A program made the position numbers and the translations under genes. Below, one piece after another: positions 35,528 through 44,377 of a stretch of DNA of 64,000 bases (positions within the stretch are counted from its first letter, which is position 1; each line of letters begins with the position of its first letter). The stretch spans positions 1-64,000 of the forward strand of contig JAQTZZ010000009.1 of the NCBI GenBank assembly GCA_028687545.1. Reading direction: 5' to 3'. Origin of the DNA: Candidatus Wallbacteria bacterium. Its GTDB lineage: Bacteria; Muiribacteriota; JAQTZZ01. The notes under the pieces were generated by a model. It saw only the letters and a list, made by a program, of their open reading frames with translations. It was not told where the DNA came from and searched no databases.

Positions 35528-36364
35528 TTAAATTTTAGTAGCTATCAGTGCCGCCCAATCGCCTCTTTTAAATTCCTTCAGATTGAAAAAGGGGAATTCA
35601 CCCCTGAATCTTGGCACCTGATCCACTGTAATCCCGGAAAAAAAGACAGTTGTTCCTCTGGTCACGGCCTGACGGAAATGTTCCTTTAATCTGATCAGTT
35701 CTTCAGTGATGATGTTCGCAAAAATAAAGTCGAATTGTACACCTGCAAATTCGGAAAAAAGCCTGGAGCTGGCTTCAATTTTTCCACTCAATCCGTTTAA
35801 CTCCAGATTTTCCTCGGTATTGGCCACTGCCAGAGGATCAATGTCCAGGCAGACCACTCTGGACGCTCCTTTTAACAGAGAGGCTATCCCCAGGATGCCT
35901 GTTCCGCAGCCTACATCGAGCACCTTTTTCTCTCTGAAATCAAACTCTGAAATCAGTTCGAGAACCAGGGCAGTCGTCTCATGATGTCCGGTACCAAAAG
36001 CCTGGGCAGGTCTGATCCTGATCAGTTTAAGCTTGGAAGTGCTTGGTTCAAGATGTTCCGGCAAAATCAGGAATTCTCCAATTTCAAGAGCCTGAAAATC
36101 ACCATGCAGCTTCGCACTCCATGAATCTTCAATGAAATCAGTCCTCAGACTGAACGAGACTCCCGGGAGTTGCGCAGAAATCGAGCTGGACAGATCAGCT
36201 GGTTCGTATCCGGCCGGTAGGAATACAGATACTTTCACTTTCCCCTGGCAGTATTCCACCATGGAGTTTTCCAGTCCGCATTCCCACAAAGCTGCAATCG
36301 CAAGTTCTTCGGATTTTTCTGGAAGTTCAATCGTGAATTTAAGGAATTTAAGAGGAGGAATCAA
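35528..36364 (-). CDS. prmA: Ribosomal protein L11 methyltransferase
   Basis: PrmA trimethylates ribosomal protein L11. The 278-residue protein has an N-terminal substrate-recognition domain and a C-terminal Rossmann methyltransferase with motif I LDVGCGTGILGIASLL, the acidic LDIDPLAV loop and the PrmA-type FANIITEEL post-motif. Length is close to the usual 290. GTGHHETT before the SAM site is a strong PrmA signature. A 21-base gap separates it from the upstream unknown gene. Confidence 0.9.
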   Translation of the reverse strand: MIPPLKFLKFTIELPEKSEELAIAALWECGLENSMVEYCQGKVKVSVFLPAGYEPADLSSSISAQLPGVSFSLRTDFIEDSWSAKLHGDFQALEIGEFLILPEHLEPSTSKLKLIRIRPAQAFGTGHHETTALVLELISEFDFREKKVLDVGCGTGILGIASLLKGASRVVCLDIDPLAVANTEENLELNGLSGKIEASSRLFSEFAGVQFDFIFANIITEELIRLKEHFRQAVTRGTTVFFSGITVDQVPRFRGEFPFFNLKEFKRGDWAALIATKI

Positions 36365-36385
36365 AAATCTCCTTCCTGTAAATTG

Positions 36386-37033
36386 TTATTGCTGTCCGGT
36401 AAAAACCGTGATCAGAGTCTGGAGTCCATTGAGAGTCCGCCTCAGATAATCAGGACAGAATTTTTCTTCTTCAAATGGCTGGTCCACAAAACTCAAGGCG
36501 CTGTCTTTGAATTGAAGCCGGCTGAAGCCATCGAGCCGCTTAAGAGCAGAAACTGTCACCGGATTCTGGAAAGCGGTAATCACAGCTTCTGGTTTGTCGG
36601 ATCTGATTCGATAACTGTTGTCAATCTCCGGAATCCCGACAGGAATATCCTGCTGAAGTCCCAGTTTCTGGGAAATCTGATCCATGAAGTTCCTGACCCC
36701 GGGAATAATCAGCAGCACAATCGGAGTCAGATTAAGCTTGCAATAAATTCTTAAAAATGGTGCTAAAGTTGATTCTTTTTTCTGAGGTTTCCCACTCAGA
36801 TCGAATTCCTGAAACAAAGAAAAATCTATTTCCATTGGAATCCCGTTCATCTGACCTACAAAATGAGGAAAATCAATCCTCTCAGGCAGTTTATTCTGAG
36901 GATCCGGCGGATTGATCTTTCCGGGGAAAAGCTTTCCCCTGAATTCAAGTTCGAGGCCAGCAAGCGTTTGAGTGATGCTTTTCAGGAAATCATCCGGGTC
37001 CAATCTGAGTTCCATCAGGGAGAAAACCCCCAT
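36386..37033 (-). CDS. Unknown 215-residue protein upstream of prmA
   Basis: No family is recognised. The protein has a moderately hydrophobic stretch in the middle (YCKLNLTPIVLLIIPGVRNFM), mixed alpha/beta character and a C-terminus rich in aromatic residues. The ATG at 37033 is used; another at 37015 (MELRLDPDD) is equally possible, as a GGGGG stretch lies upstream of it. It is divergent from rlmN (81 bases between starts) and leads the leftward group with prmA and the dehydrogenase. Confidence 0.6.
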   Translation of the reverse strand: MGVFSLMELRLDPDDFLKSITQTLAGLELEFRGKLFPGKINPPDPQNKLPERIDFPHFVGQMNGIPMEIDFSLFQEFDLSGKPQKKESTLAPFLRIYCKLNLTPIVLLIIPGVRNFMDQISQKLGLQQDIPVGIPEIDNSYRIRSDKPEAVITAFQNPVTVSALKRLDGFSRLQFKDSALSFVDQPFEEEKFCPDYLRRTLNGLQTLITVFTGQQ

Positions 37034-37098
37034 TTTTCTAGTAGTTGCTGCATAGTACCCCTATCCAGCCATCCCTGTCAAGCGAAAAGACCGGAATG

Positions 37099-37107
37099 TG
37101 ATATACT
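37099..37107 (+). promoter_or_regulatory. Extended -10 promoter for a leaderless rlmN transcript
   Basis: TGATATACT (TG-n-TATAAT-type extended -10) ends 7 bases before the rlmN ATG, so transcription would start at or next to the start codon. No ribosome-binding site exists upstream of that ATG. Confidence 0.5.
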
Positions 37108-37114
37108 GTTCGCC

Positions 37115-38155
37115 ATGAAAAGCGTCTATGATCTGGAATTTGATGAGCTCTGCTCCTTGATCTGCTCAATGGGCGAAAAAAAATTCCGGGCTCACCAGGT
37201 CTCTTTCTGGCTGTATCAGAAAAAAATCGGAGATTTCAGCCTGATGACTGACCTTCCAGAGCAGTTCCGACTGAACCTCAGCTCAGTTCTGACCGGTCAT
37301 GGCATGAAAATTACATTAACTTCAGAAAGCCCTGACGGCACAGTCAAATTTCTGATCAGTCTGAGCGACGGTGAAACAGTGGAAACAGTGATCATACCGG
37401 ATAAAAACAGACTTACATTATGCGTTTCGTCTCAGGTAGGCTGCCCAGTCGGATGCGCTTTCTGCGCCACCGCTAAAATCGGCTTCATCAGACAGCTCGC
37501 TGCGCACGAAATTATTGGACAATATCTTCTGGCCGAAGAATTCAGCCGGACACGCGGACTGCAGATCACCAACGTTGTTCTGATGGGTATGGGTGAAGCC
37601 CTGTTGAACTATGACAATGTGCTCAAAGCCTTGCGGATATTCTCAAATCCCAGGATGCTCTCTTTTTCCAGACGTAGAATTACAGTCTCCACAGCGGGAT
37701 TTCTACCTGGCCTCTCTCGATTCGCAGATACTCCGTTTCTGGGAAGCCTGGCCATTTCTCTGGGCGGAGCCTTCCAGCGGCAGCGGGAGCAGCTGATCCC
37801 TTTTGGACGGGAATTCACTCTGAAAAAGCTGTTAAATTTCTGCCATGAGCACAGGCTCGCTCCCAGGCAGCGTTATACTTTCGCCTATGTTCTGATCGCT
37901 GGCGTGAATGACTCGGATCAGGATGCAGCCGAACTTGCCGTAATTCTTAAAGACATTCCATGTAAAATCAACCTCATCCCATACAATGAAACTCCTCTGG
38001 TCAGAGAATTCCATTCACCTGAGCCGGCCCGGGTAGAATCCTTCGGTAAAATTCTCCTTGATAATCACTATACAGTGCTGGTGAGGAAAAGCAGGGGGCG
38101 GGACATTTCCGCTGCCTGCGGCCTCCTAAGGGCCGGGTATGAAAACAAAACCTAA
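37115..38155 (+). CDS. rlmN: Dual-specificity 23S rRNA/tRNA adenine-C2 methyltransferase
   Basis: RlmN is a radical SAM enzyme that methylates A2503 of 23S rRNA and A37 of certain tRNAs. The 346-residue protein has the N-terminal helical domain (FRAHQVSFWLYQKK). The CxxxCxxC motif is in GCPVGCAFCATAKIGF, and the MGMGEALLNYDNV and ISLGG motifs follow. The C-terminal resolving Cys lies in SRGRDISAACG. The frame is open further upstream, but the ATG at 37115 starts the conserved N-terminus and follows an extended -10 directly. Its end overlaps the histidine kinase start by 17 bases. Confidence 0.93.
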   Translation: MKSVYDLEFDELCSLICSMGEKKFRAHQVSFWLYQKKIGDFSLMTDLPEQFRLNLSSVLTGHGMKITLTSESPDGTVKFLISLSDGETVETVIIPDKNRLTLCVSSQVGCPVGCAFCATAKIGFIRQLAAHEIIGQYLLAEEFSRTRGLQITNVVLMGMGEALLNYDNVLKALRIFSNPRMLSFSRRRITVSTAGFLPGLSRFADTPFLGSLAISLGGAFQRQREQLIPFGREFTLKKLLNFCHEHRLAPRQRYTFAYVLIAGVNDSDQDAAELAVILKDIPCKINLIPYNETPLVREFHSPEPARVESFGKILLDNHYTVLVRKSRGRDISAACGLLRAGYENKT

Positions 38156-39386
38156 ACAAAATCTGATCTTTTTTCTGATCAGTCTGGGCCTTTTCCTTAA
38201 CCTGGTCGGAATTTTATCCTCTCTCGACGATCAACATCAGACCATTTTCCAGATCGATGAACTAATCAACAAAACCAAGCTTCTAAAGTGCAAAGCCTTA
38301 TTTCTGAACCTCAACCGGATCCGTGATGAATTCCTTCTCAGCAGCGGTAAAGCCAGATTTCTGGTCAAGGAGCATGAGTTTGTCCAGGAACTGACCTATT
38401 TTCTGGGGCAGCTGGAAACCCTGAAATTCCGGAACACGGAAAATACTAAACTGCTCTTAAAAATTCCTGAACTTTATAATGAGTATGAAAAACAGTACCT
38501 GCTGGCCGCCTCGTCTCTGGCCGGCTCCGATTTTTCTCTGTTCTCGGAGCGCCTGCAGAGCCTGATCCTTTCCACCAACAATCTGTTGAACATGTTCGAT
38601 CATCTGCAGGACTTATCTGAATCTCCCAGAGAACTGGAAAAAAAGATTCCCTGGATCTATTTCAACTTCTGCGGCATCCTGTTGCTTTTCATAGCCCTCC
38701 TCTGGGACAGGATCAGCAGAAACATCGCTCTGACCGAACCTGCCGGCTTCAATCTGGCTGCCTTGTCGTCCTTCATGGGTGGTCTGGCTCATGAGATCAA
38801 GAATCCACTGGCTGGAATCCAGGCTAATCTGGAACTTCTTTCCCTGGATAAAAAAAGCGAGGAACTTTCACTCGCCATCAAGGAATGCCGCAGACTTTAC
38901 AGGCTTCTGGACGGATACCTGGACTTCCTGAGGCCGGGCAAATGGAATCCTGTAGCTGTGAATTTTCAGCAGATGTCTTTGGAAGTGGAAGCTTTGCAGA
39001 AAAAAGAGATTTCTGCAAAAAAGCTCACAATTACCAGTCATTTTACAAAAACAGAATGTGAACTGGATCAGGATCGTTTTAAACAGATCTTTCTGAACCT
39101 GATGCAGAACGCGATCAAAGCCTCCCCAGAAAATTCAAGCATAGAACTCCGCTCGTTCCTGCGGGACAAGTCCCTGATATTTCAGGTCTGCGACCAGGGA
39201 CCTGGCGTGCCGGCTGAAGTAGGGAACAAGATTTTCTATCCATTTTACTCTGTGAATAAAGGCGGCTCAGGCCTCGGGCTGTTCATCTGCGTCAATATCC
39301 TTTCAGGGATAGACGGTGAAATCCGCTATTTCAGGGAAAAAAATCGGACTGTGTTCGAAGTAAAAATCCCCAGTCCAGGTCAATAA
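38139..39386 (+). CDS. Membrane sensor histidine kinase
   Basis: The 415-residue kinase has an N-terminal membrane segment (residues 9-28), a periplasmic helical sensor region of about 140 residues, a second membrane segment (about 170-190) and no clear HAMP or PAS domain. The HisKA motif is GGLAHEIKNPLAGIQ, with the phospho-accepting His. The HATPase_c domain shows the N box (LNLMQNAIKA), G1 (VCDQGPGVP) and G2 (GGSGLGLFIC). This is the NtrB/ZraS-like class that usually pairs with NtrC-type regulators. One such regulator lies 0.8 kb downstream, beyond a gene on the opposite strand. Confidence 0.88.
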   Translation: MKTKPKQNLIFFLISLGLFLNLVGILSSLDDQHQTIFQIDELINKTKLLKCKALFLNLNRIRDEFLLSSGKARFLVKEHEFVQELTYFLGQLETLKFRNTENTKLLLKIPELYNEYEKQYLLAASSLAGSDFSLFSERLQSLILSTNNLLNMFDHLQDLSESPRELEKKIPWIYFNFCGILLLFIALLWDRISRNIALTEPAGFNLAALSSFMGGLAHEIKNPLAGIQANLELLSLDKKSEELSLAIKECRRLYRLLDGYLDFLRPGKWNPVAVNFQQMSLEVEALQKKEISAKKLTITSHFTKTECELDQDRFKQIFLNLMQNAIKASPENSSIELRSFLRDKSLIFQVCDQGPGVPAEVGNKIFYPFYSVNKGGSGLGLFICVNILSGIDGEIRYFREKNRTVFEVKIPSPGQ

Positions 39387-39395
39387 TTCAGGCTG

Positions 39396-40052
39396 TTATG
39401 GTAATGGATTCCACTCGAAGCTGGTGCGGATCACCACATCCCCCTCGTCGCTGTGGCCAAACTGCCGTCTGAGCGTAATTTCCAGGTTGCCGTCAGGCAG
39501 GGGCTTGACAATGATCCGGAAGATCTTCAGGTCGCTGTTTTTAAACACTTCCCTGGCTATGTCGGAGTCGATGCGGTATTCGATTCTGGAAAAGGCAGGC
39601 ATCAGGGGAGAATCTTTCTGAATGTAGTAGTCATTTCGCGATGCGCCGAGCGGCCGTCTGCACTCGTCAATTCCTGGAGAAAGTTCAGCCTCAGGTTTAC
39701 CGTCCAGATTTCCATCTACCTGCAGCCTGTAAGGCTTGCCGCAGGTCATGATGCTGTCCTTGATCTGCTCGTATGGTTTAAGATAATCTAAATTGTGTTT
39801 CAGGATCGCGGCATTCTTGTCAGATTCCAATTTTTTTAGATAAACCTGCCTTTCAGGGTCGCAGATTTCAGGAACAGTGAGACGCTCAATCCTGAGCAGG
39901 GGATTTGTGCTTACCAGATTGAATTGCAGGACAAGAGAATCCGAGGATTCAACCAGGCTGATCCAGTTCTTCAGAAGCTGCTTCGCGGCTTCATTCCCTG
40001 CCTGTATTCCTGAAAAAGCGGTGATCAGGAATAAAATTACCAGCCTGCCCAT
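39396..40052 (-). CDS. Secreted protein of unknown function
   Basis: The start at 40052 is preferred because GGGAGAGG lies just upstream; the ATG 12 bases earlier would place that site inside the gene. The protein is 218 residues. A signal peptide (MGRLVILFLITAFSGIQA) is followed by a mostly beta/mixed domain with no recognised family. The mid-region mentions a possible calcium-loop-like DGNLDGKPEAEL. It lies between, and opposite to, the kinase and regulator genes, with its own extended -10 promoter. Confidence 0.65.
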   Translation of the reverse strand: MGRLVILFLITAFSGIQAGNEAAKQLLKNWISLVESSDSLVLQFNLVSTNPLLRIERLTVPEICDPERQVYLKKLESDKNAAILKHNLDYLKPYEQIKDSIMTCGKPYRLQVDGNLDGKPEAELSPGIDECRRPLGASRNDYYIQKDSPLMPAFSRIEYRIDSDIAREVFKNSDLKIFRIIVKPLPDGNLEITLRRQFGHSDEGDVVIRTSFEWNPLP

Positions 40053-40080
40053 TTCCTCTCCCATTAACTTTAATCATTCC

Positions 40081-40089
40081 ATTATAGCA
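40081..40089 (-). promoter_or_regulatory. Extended -10 promoter for the secreted protein gene
   Basis: On the minus strand TGCTATAAT is a perfect extended -10 (TG-n-TATAAT). Transcription would begin near 40074, 22 bases before the chosen ATG. Confidence 0.5.
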
Positions 40090-40109
40090 TCAGGTCCAAT
40101 AAAAGAGTT

Positions 40110-40138
40110 TTGTACTTTTCCCCGGGAAAGTTTAAAAT
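40110..40138 (+). promoter_or_regulatory. Promoter for the NtrC-type regulator, with palindromic spacer
   Basis: TTGTAC, a 17-base spacer and TAAAAT lie 26 bases before the regulator ATG. The spacer contains the odd-length palindrome TTCCCCGGGAA at 40118-40128, an attractive operator position between the -35 and -10. It could mediate autoregulation; this is inference. Confidence 0.5.
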
Positions 40139-40164
40139 TGAATTTTAAATTCCTGGGGGGCCTT

Positions 40165-41505
40165 ATGCACCGTGTCTGGGTTGTCGAAGATGAGGACAGT
40201 CTGAGAAAAGCTGAAGAAAAATTTCTGAATCGCCAGGGATACCTTGTGAGCGCCTTCGCTGAAGGCGAAAGCATGCTGGAAGCGCTGAAAAACGAGCAGC
40301 CGCAAGTTGTTTTTCTTGATCTGAAACTTCCTGGCATCAGTGGAGAAGAACTGCTTCCCAAAATCAAGGAAGTAAATCCTGAAATCCGCGTAATCATTGT
40401 CAGCGCTTATTCAGAGGTTGAAAATGTTGTCAAGGTGATCCGGAAAGGCGCTTTCGATTTCATCAAGAAGCCCTTCAATATCGAAGAATTCGGTCATACT
40501 CTGGAAAAAGCACTGGAAAACCTTACTCTCAACGATGAGATCTCATATCTGAAATCCCGTGAAGCGCCCTCGATCCTTGCCTGTCCCTCCCCTGCCATGC
40601 GCGGCGTGGAAGAACTGGTGGAAAAGATCACCGCAACGCCAGGAACCACTACTGTCCTGATCCACGGGGAGTCTGGAACCGGAAAAGAAGTCGTCGCAAG
40701 GATGATCTATACCGCCACGAAATGCTCGGGCAAGTTCGTGGAGCTGAACTGCAGCTCAATTCCAGAGCCTCTGCTGGAATCAGAACTTTTCGGCCATGTA
40801 AAGGGTGCCTTTACCGATGCGTATCAGGAAAAAAAGGGGCTGTTTGAACTTGCAGATAACGGTACTCTTTTTCTTGACGAAATCGGGGACATGCCTCCAA
40901 AACTTCAATCCAAGCTTCTGAAAGTGCTGGAATCCAAGGAAGTCAAACGGGTGGGAGGGCTCAACTCAGTCCAGGTCAATGTGCGCATCATTGCTGCCAC
41001 AAATAAAGATCTGGAAACTGAAGTCAGTTCCGGAAATTTCCGGGCCGATCTTTTCTACCGGCTGAATGTCTTCCCAATCATAGTCCCCCCCCTGCGCGAC
41101 AGACGCGAAGACATACTTCCTCTGGCAGGTTATTTTATCGAGCGTTTCAACCGCGAATTCAGAAAAAAAATCCAGGGACTCTCCAAAAATTCCAGTGCAG
41201 ATTTTCTCTCTTACTCCTGGCCGGGTAACGTGCGTGAACTCAAAAATATAATTGAGAGGGCCATGATCATGGAAAACGGGGAGGAGCTTTCACCCATGCT
41301 TTCTGGTAGAAAACAGGATTCAGGCACGATAATAGATATCTCTGGAGAAGGAATCGATCTGGAAACCACCCTTTCCTCCATTGAAAAGCAGTATATACAG
41401 AAAGCTCTGGAAGCAGCCGGCTGGAATCAATCACGGGCTGCCCAGCTTCTAAAAATCCCCAGGGAAATCCTCAGATATAGAATGAAAAAATATGAACTTT
41501 CTTAA
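40165..41505 (+). CDS. NtrC-family two-component response regulator
   Basis: The 446-residue regulator starts at the ATG at 40165, preceded by a run of G; the frame is open upstream but that sequence is not conserved-looking. The receiver domain (1-120) has Asp52 in VVFLDLKLPG and Lys in FDFIKKPF. The AAA+ domain has Walker A GESGTGKE, Walker B LFLDEIGDM and arginine-finger region. A Fis-type helix-turn-helix ends the protein (NQSRAAQLLKIPREILRYRM). The sigma-54 contact loop reads GAFTDA instead of GAFTGA, so sigma-54 activation should be tested rather than assumed. The likely partner is the kinase at 38139. Confidence 0.9.
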   Translation: MHRVWVVEDEDSLRKAEEKFLNRQGYLVSAFAEGESMLEALKNEQPQVVFLDLKLPGISGEELLPKIKEVNPEIRVIIVSAYSEVENVVKVIRKGAFDFIKKPFNIEEFGHTLEKALENLTLNDEISYLKSREAPSILACPSPAMRGVEELVEKITATPGTTTVLIHGESGTGKEVVARMIYTATKCSGKFVELNCSSIPEPLLESELFGHVKGAFTDAYQEKKGLFELADNGTLFLDEIGDMPPKLQSKLLKVLESKEVKRVGGLNSVQVNVRIIAATNKDLETEVSSGNFRADLFYRLNVFPIIVPPLRDRREDILPLAGYFIERFNREFRKKIQGLSKNSSADFLSYSWPGNVRELKNIIERAMIMENGEELSPMLSGRKQDSGTIIDISGEGIDLETTLSSIEKQYIQKALEAAGWNQSRAAQLLKIPREILRYRMKKYELS

Positions 41506-41525
41506 ATCATCTTCCGGAGGTAGTC

Positions 41526-42485
41526 ATGAGATTTTGTGTTTTCCTGCTTGCCTTGTCCCTCTCTTTTTCCCTTCCTGCTGCAGGGAAAAAAGATGCTTTA
41601 GCCGGTGAACTGACAATTTTCCATGCCGGCAGCCTGTCAGTCCCCTTCAAGGAGATTTCCGATGCTTTCATTAAAATTCACCCGGGTCTGAAAATCAACC
41701 TGGAATCAGCAGGCAGCAGGCAGTGCGCCCGCAAGATCACTGAACTTAACAAACCCTGCGATGTTATGGCCTCATCGGACTTCACAGTGATCGATTCACT
41801 TCTGATCCCGGATTACGCAGAATGGAACATCAAGTTCGCTGCCAACGAGATGGCGATCGTCTATCATCAGAATTCCCGCATGTCCCAGGTGATCAATGAG
41901 CAGAACTGGTACAGGTTCCTGCAGATGAAGACAGTGGCTTTCGGCAGGGCTGACCCTGACAGCGATCCCTGCGGTTACAGGTCAGTGATCGTAATGAAGC
42001 TTGCGGAACTGTATTATAAAACCCCCGGCCTCACTGAAAGCCTTTTGAAAAAAGATATCCGCTATATACGACCAAAGGAAGTGGATCTGCTCTCTCTTCT
42101 TGAAGCCAATGAAATTGATTACATCTTCCTTTATAAATCTGTAGCCCTCCAGCACAAACTGAAATATATCTCCCTGCCTGACGAGATCAATCTCAAGAGT
42201 CCTAAGTTCATCGATCTGTATGCTTCGGTCAGCACGGAGATTTCCGGGACCGAACCAGGCAGTAAAACACTGCAGAAAGGTGATGTGATGACTTACGGGG
42301 TTACGATCCCGAAAAACGCTCCCAATCCGGTTGCCGCCCTTGCCTTCGTCGACTTCCTACTGGGAAAGAAGGGGATGGCAATCATGGAAAAGAACGGCCA
42401 GCCAGGGACAGTGCCTTCTGTCAGTGAAACTTATACTTTGCTGCCGGAAAGTCTGAAAAAATACGCCCTGCCAGTTACTAAATAA
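41526..42485 (+). CDS. wtpA: WtpA-type tungstate/molybdate-binding ABC substrate protein
   Basis: The 319-residue periplasmic binding protein has a signal peptide (CVFLLALSLSFSLPAAG) and the WtpA/ModA signatures LTIFHAGSLSVPF, ESAGSRQCARKI, CDVMASSDF, FGRADPDSDPCGYRS and YGVTIPKNAPNP. The WtpA-like archaeal-type subgroup is favoured over ModA by the DPCGYRS and EIDYIFLYKSVA motifs. The usual permease and ATPase genes are absent here. The gene begins 20 bases after the NtrC-type regulator and has CTTCCGGAGG upstream, so it may be co-transcribed with it. Confidence 0.88.
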   Translation: MRFCVFLLALSLSFSLPAAGKKDALAGELTIFHAGSLSVPFKEISDAFIKIHPGLKINLESAGSRQCARKITELNKPCDVMASSDFTVIDSLLIPDYAEWNIKFAANEMAIVYHQNSRMSQVINEQNWYRFLQMKTVAFGRADPDSDPCGYRSVIVMKLAELYYKTPGLTESLLKKDIRYIRPKEVDLLSLLEANEIDYIFLYKSVALQHKLKYISLPDEINLKSPKFIDLYASVSTEISGTEPGSKTLQKGDVMTYGVTIPKNAPNPVAALAFVDFLLGKKGMAIMEKNGQPGTVPSVSETYTLLPESLKKYALPVTK

Positions 42486-42515
42486 CTCTATGTGCAATTT
42501 TTTCTCGATAAATGC

Positions 42516-42544
42516 TTGACTTGTTGCCATAATGCGTTTAAACT
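42516..42544 (+). promoter_or_regulatory. Promoter for the L25 gene
   Basis: TTGACT, an exact 17-base spacer and TAAACT lie about 50 bases upstream of the L25 ATG. AAAGGAGAA then serves as ribosome-binding site. Confidence 0.6.
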
Positions 42545-42596
42545 TGTTTTTCCAAGTGAAAGATGGATAAAATTCTATCTATAAAAGGAGAATCTT

Positions 42597-43265
42597 ATGG
42601 AACAACTTAAATGCCAGCACCGGGACCAGACCGGAAAAAATGCCAACACGCGCTTGCGTTCCGCAGGGTTTCTGCCAGCTATCATCTATGGAAAGCTTAA
42701 TGAAAACATCCCTGTGAAGCTCAAGCTGTCCGATTACCTCAAATTCAAGAATCTGACTCACAACAAGAAAATCATCGAACTTGCCTATCTTGGACCTGAC
42801 GGCAAGGAAGAAACCAAAACAGTTATCATCAAGGATTATGACATCGACCCGATCAAGAAAAGCCTGATTCATTTCGACTTTTATGAATTCGACCCCAAGG
42901 AATTGCTGCGTTTCAACATTCCCATCCGTTACATTGGAATGCCGATCGGCGTCAAACAGGGCGGGATACTGCAGAAAGAATTCGATCAGATCGAAATCGA
43001 ATGCTATCCGAGGGATGCAGTGGATTTTATCGAACTCGATGTCACCAACCTCAATTTTCATGATTCAATCAGGATCAAAGATCTGGCGATCAGCGACAAA
43101 ATCAAGATCCTGGAAGACCTGGACGCCATGGTCGCAACTGTCGCCGCACCTGTGGAAGAGAAAACACCAGAGCCGGTTGAAGGCGAGATAGTTGAAGAGG
43201 CAAAAGAACCTGAAGTGATCAAGAAAGGCAAGGAAAAGACAGAAGAAGAAGAAGAAAAAGCATAA
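42597..43265 (+). CDS. rplY: 50S ribosomal protein L25, CTC type
   Basis: This 222-residue protein binds 5S rRNA through its N-terminal L25 domain (residues 1-95, with NTRLRSAGFLPAIIYG). A C-terminal TL5/CTC beta domain follows (about 100-190, VKQGGILQKEFDQIEIECYP). It ends in an acidic, lysine/glutamate-rich tail that is low-complexity and common in CTC proteins. CTC-type L25 is usual outside gammaproteobacteria. The gene has its own promoter and terminator, so it is probably monocistronic. The peptidyl-tRNA hydrolase gene that often follows is absent. Confidence 0.92.
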   Translation: MEQLKCQHRDQTGKNANTRLRSAGFLPAIIYGKLNENIPVKLKLSDYLKFKNLTHNKKIIELAYLGPDGKEETKTVIIKDYDIDPIKKSLIHFDFYEFDPKELLRFNIPIRYIGMPIGVKQGGILQKEFDQIEIECYPRDAVDFIELDVTNLNFHDSIRIKDLAISDKIKILEDLDAMVATVAAPVEEKTPEPVEGEIVEEAKEPEVIKKGKEKTEEEEEKA

Positions 43266-43285
43266 TCCGATTCCAGATAAAAAGA

Positions 43286-43328
43286 GGCTGCCTTCAGATA
43301 CCAACACACTGGATGCAGCCCTTTTTTT
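43286..43328 (+). terminator. Terminator of the L25 gene
   Basis: GGCTGC and GCAGCC form the base of a stem extended by TTCAG/CTGGA, followed by a run of seven T. It lies about 20 bases past the L25 stop. Confidence 0.75.
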
Positions 43329-43381
43329 GATACCTTGTTACGAGATTTTTTTAACCATTGAAATTTTACTGAGGATTTGGC

Positions 43382-44377
43382 ATGGACGAAGAAAAACTGC
43401 TGCAGTATAAGATGATGTTCCTCGATCCTGACGAGAGCGATGAATTCAAGAAAGTGATGGAAGAGGAAGAAGGGGAAAAGGGCGGCAAGAAGAAAGTCGA
43501 AGTCCCTGATTATACTAAAAAATATCTGGGGAACGAAAGCGAGTATGCGGTCTGCCTGATCAAGGAAATCCGGACCATCTTTTTCGCTCCATTAGACACT
43601 AACCCTGATCAGGATCAGATCAGACTCATGGATCACTGGGTCATTAATACTGAACGTGGTAAAGAATTCGTCTCTGTCCTGAAATTTTTCAAACATAAAC
43701 TCTGTGATGAAGACGTGCAGTACTTCGCTCGATTCGTGAAACTGGCAAGGGATGCTGACTTCTCCCAGGAAGACCGCAACCGAGACCGCGAAGCAAAGGC
43801 CATGGACATCTGCAAGAAAAAGATCGAAAAACTCAATCTGGTGATGAAGCTGGTAAAGGTCCATTACCTTTTTGACGGCAGCCGCATCATGTTCTATTTC
43901 ACTGCTCCAAGTAAAGTCGATTTCCGCGAACTTGTGAAGCAGCTAGCCTCTGTATTCAGGACTAGAATCGAACTTAGGCAGATCGGTGTAAGAGATGAAA
44001 CCAAGCTGATCGGCGGTATAGGTCCCTGCGGCATGCATATCTGCTGCAACTGCTATCTGACGAATTTCAAATCCGTTTCCATTAAAATGGCCAAAGATCA
44101 GAACCTGGTTCTAAACCCCGGTAAAATTTCCGGGATCTGTGGACGGCTTCTCTGCTGTCTGAATTATGAGAATGAAACCTATCTCTGTGAGCGGAAATGC
44201 CTGCCTGAAATAAATGAGGCAGTGCTTTATGAAGGAAAAAAAGCCAGAGTCCTCTCGCTGGATATTTTGAAGCATAGAATCAAAATCATGCTGGAAGACG
44301 AGTCCATCAAGGAAGTGGACGCAGCTGACCTCAAGCAAGTCAAGAAAGAGCATGAAAACAAACCAGAAAATCGCTAA
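43382..44377 (+). CDS. PSP1/RicT (YaaT)-family protein
   Basis: The 331-residue protein has the PSP1 C-terminal domain (residues 70-280). The cysteine clusters CGMHICCNCYL and CGRLLCCLNYE mark RicT, a component of the Ric complex that coordinates iron-sulphur clusters and affects RNase Y activity in Firmicutes. The first 40 residues are an acidic extension (EEEEGEKGGKKKVE) not typical of RicT. Its end overlaps the ECF transporter gene by 26 bases. Function outside Firmicutes is unclear; partners RicA and RicF are not in the window. Confidence 0.85.
   Translation: MDEEKLLQYKMMFLDPDESDEFKKVMEEEEGEKGGKKKVEVPDYTKKYLGNESEYAVCLIKEIRTIFFAPLDTNPDQDQIRLMDHWVINTERGKEFVSVLKFFKHKLCDEDVQYFARFVKLARDADFSQEDRNRDREAKAMDICKKKIEKLNLVMKLVKVHYLFDGSRIMFYFTAPSKVDFRELVKQLASVFRTRIELRQIGVRDETKLIGGIGPCGMHICCNCYLTNFKSVSIKMAKDQNLVLNPGKISGICGRLLCCLNYENETYLCERKCLPEINEAVLYEGKKARVLSLDILKHRIKIMLEDESIKEVDAADLKQVKKEHENKPENR

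Noticed and set aside
36863-37114. Longer rlmN start
   Set aside because: It would overlap the divergent unknown gene and precedes the conserved RlmN N-terminus; the promoter match lies inside it.
39877-40164. Longer start for the NtrC-type regulator
   Set aside because: The receiver domain begins at the ATG at 40165, and the upstream part runs antisense to the secreted gene and through its promoter.
44300-44352. FMN riboswitch upstream of the RibU-like gene
   Set aside because: The gene starts inside the RicT-like gene, leaving no non-coding space for a riboswitch.
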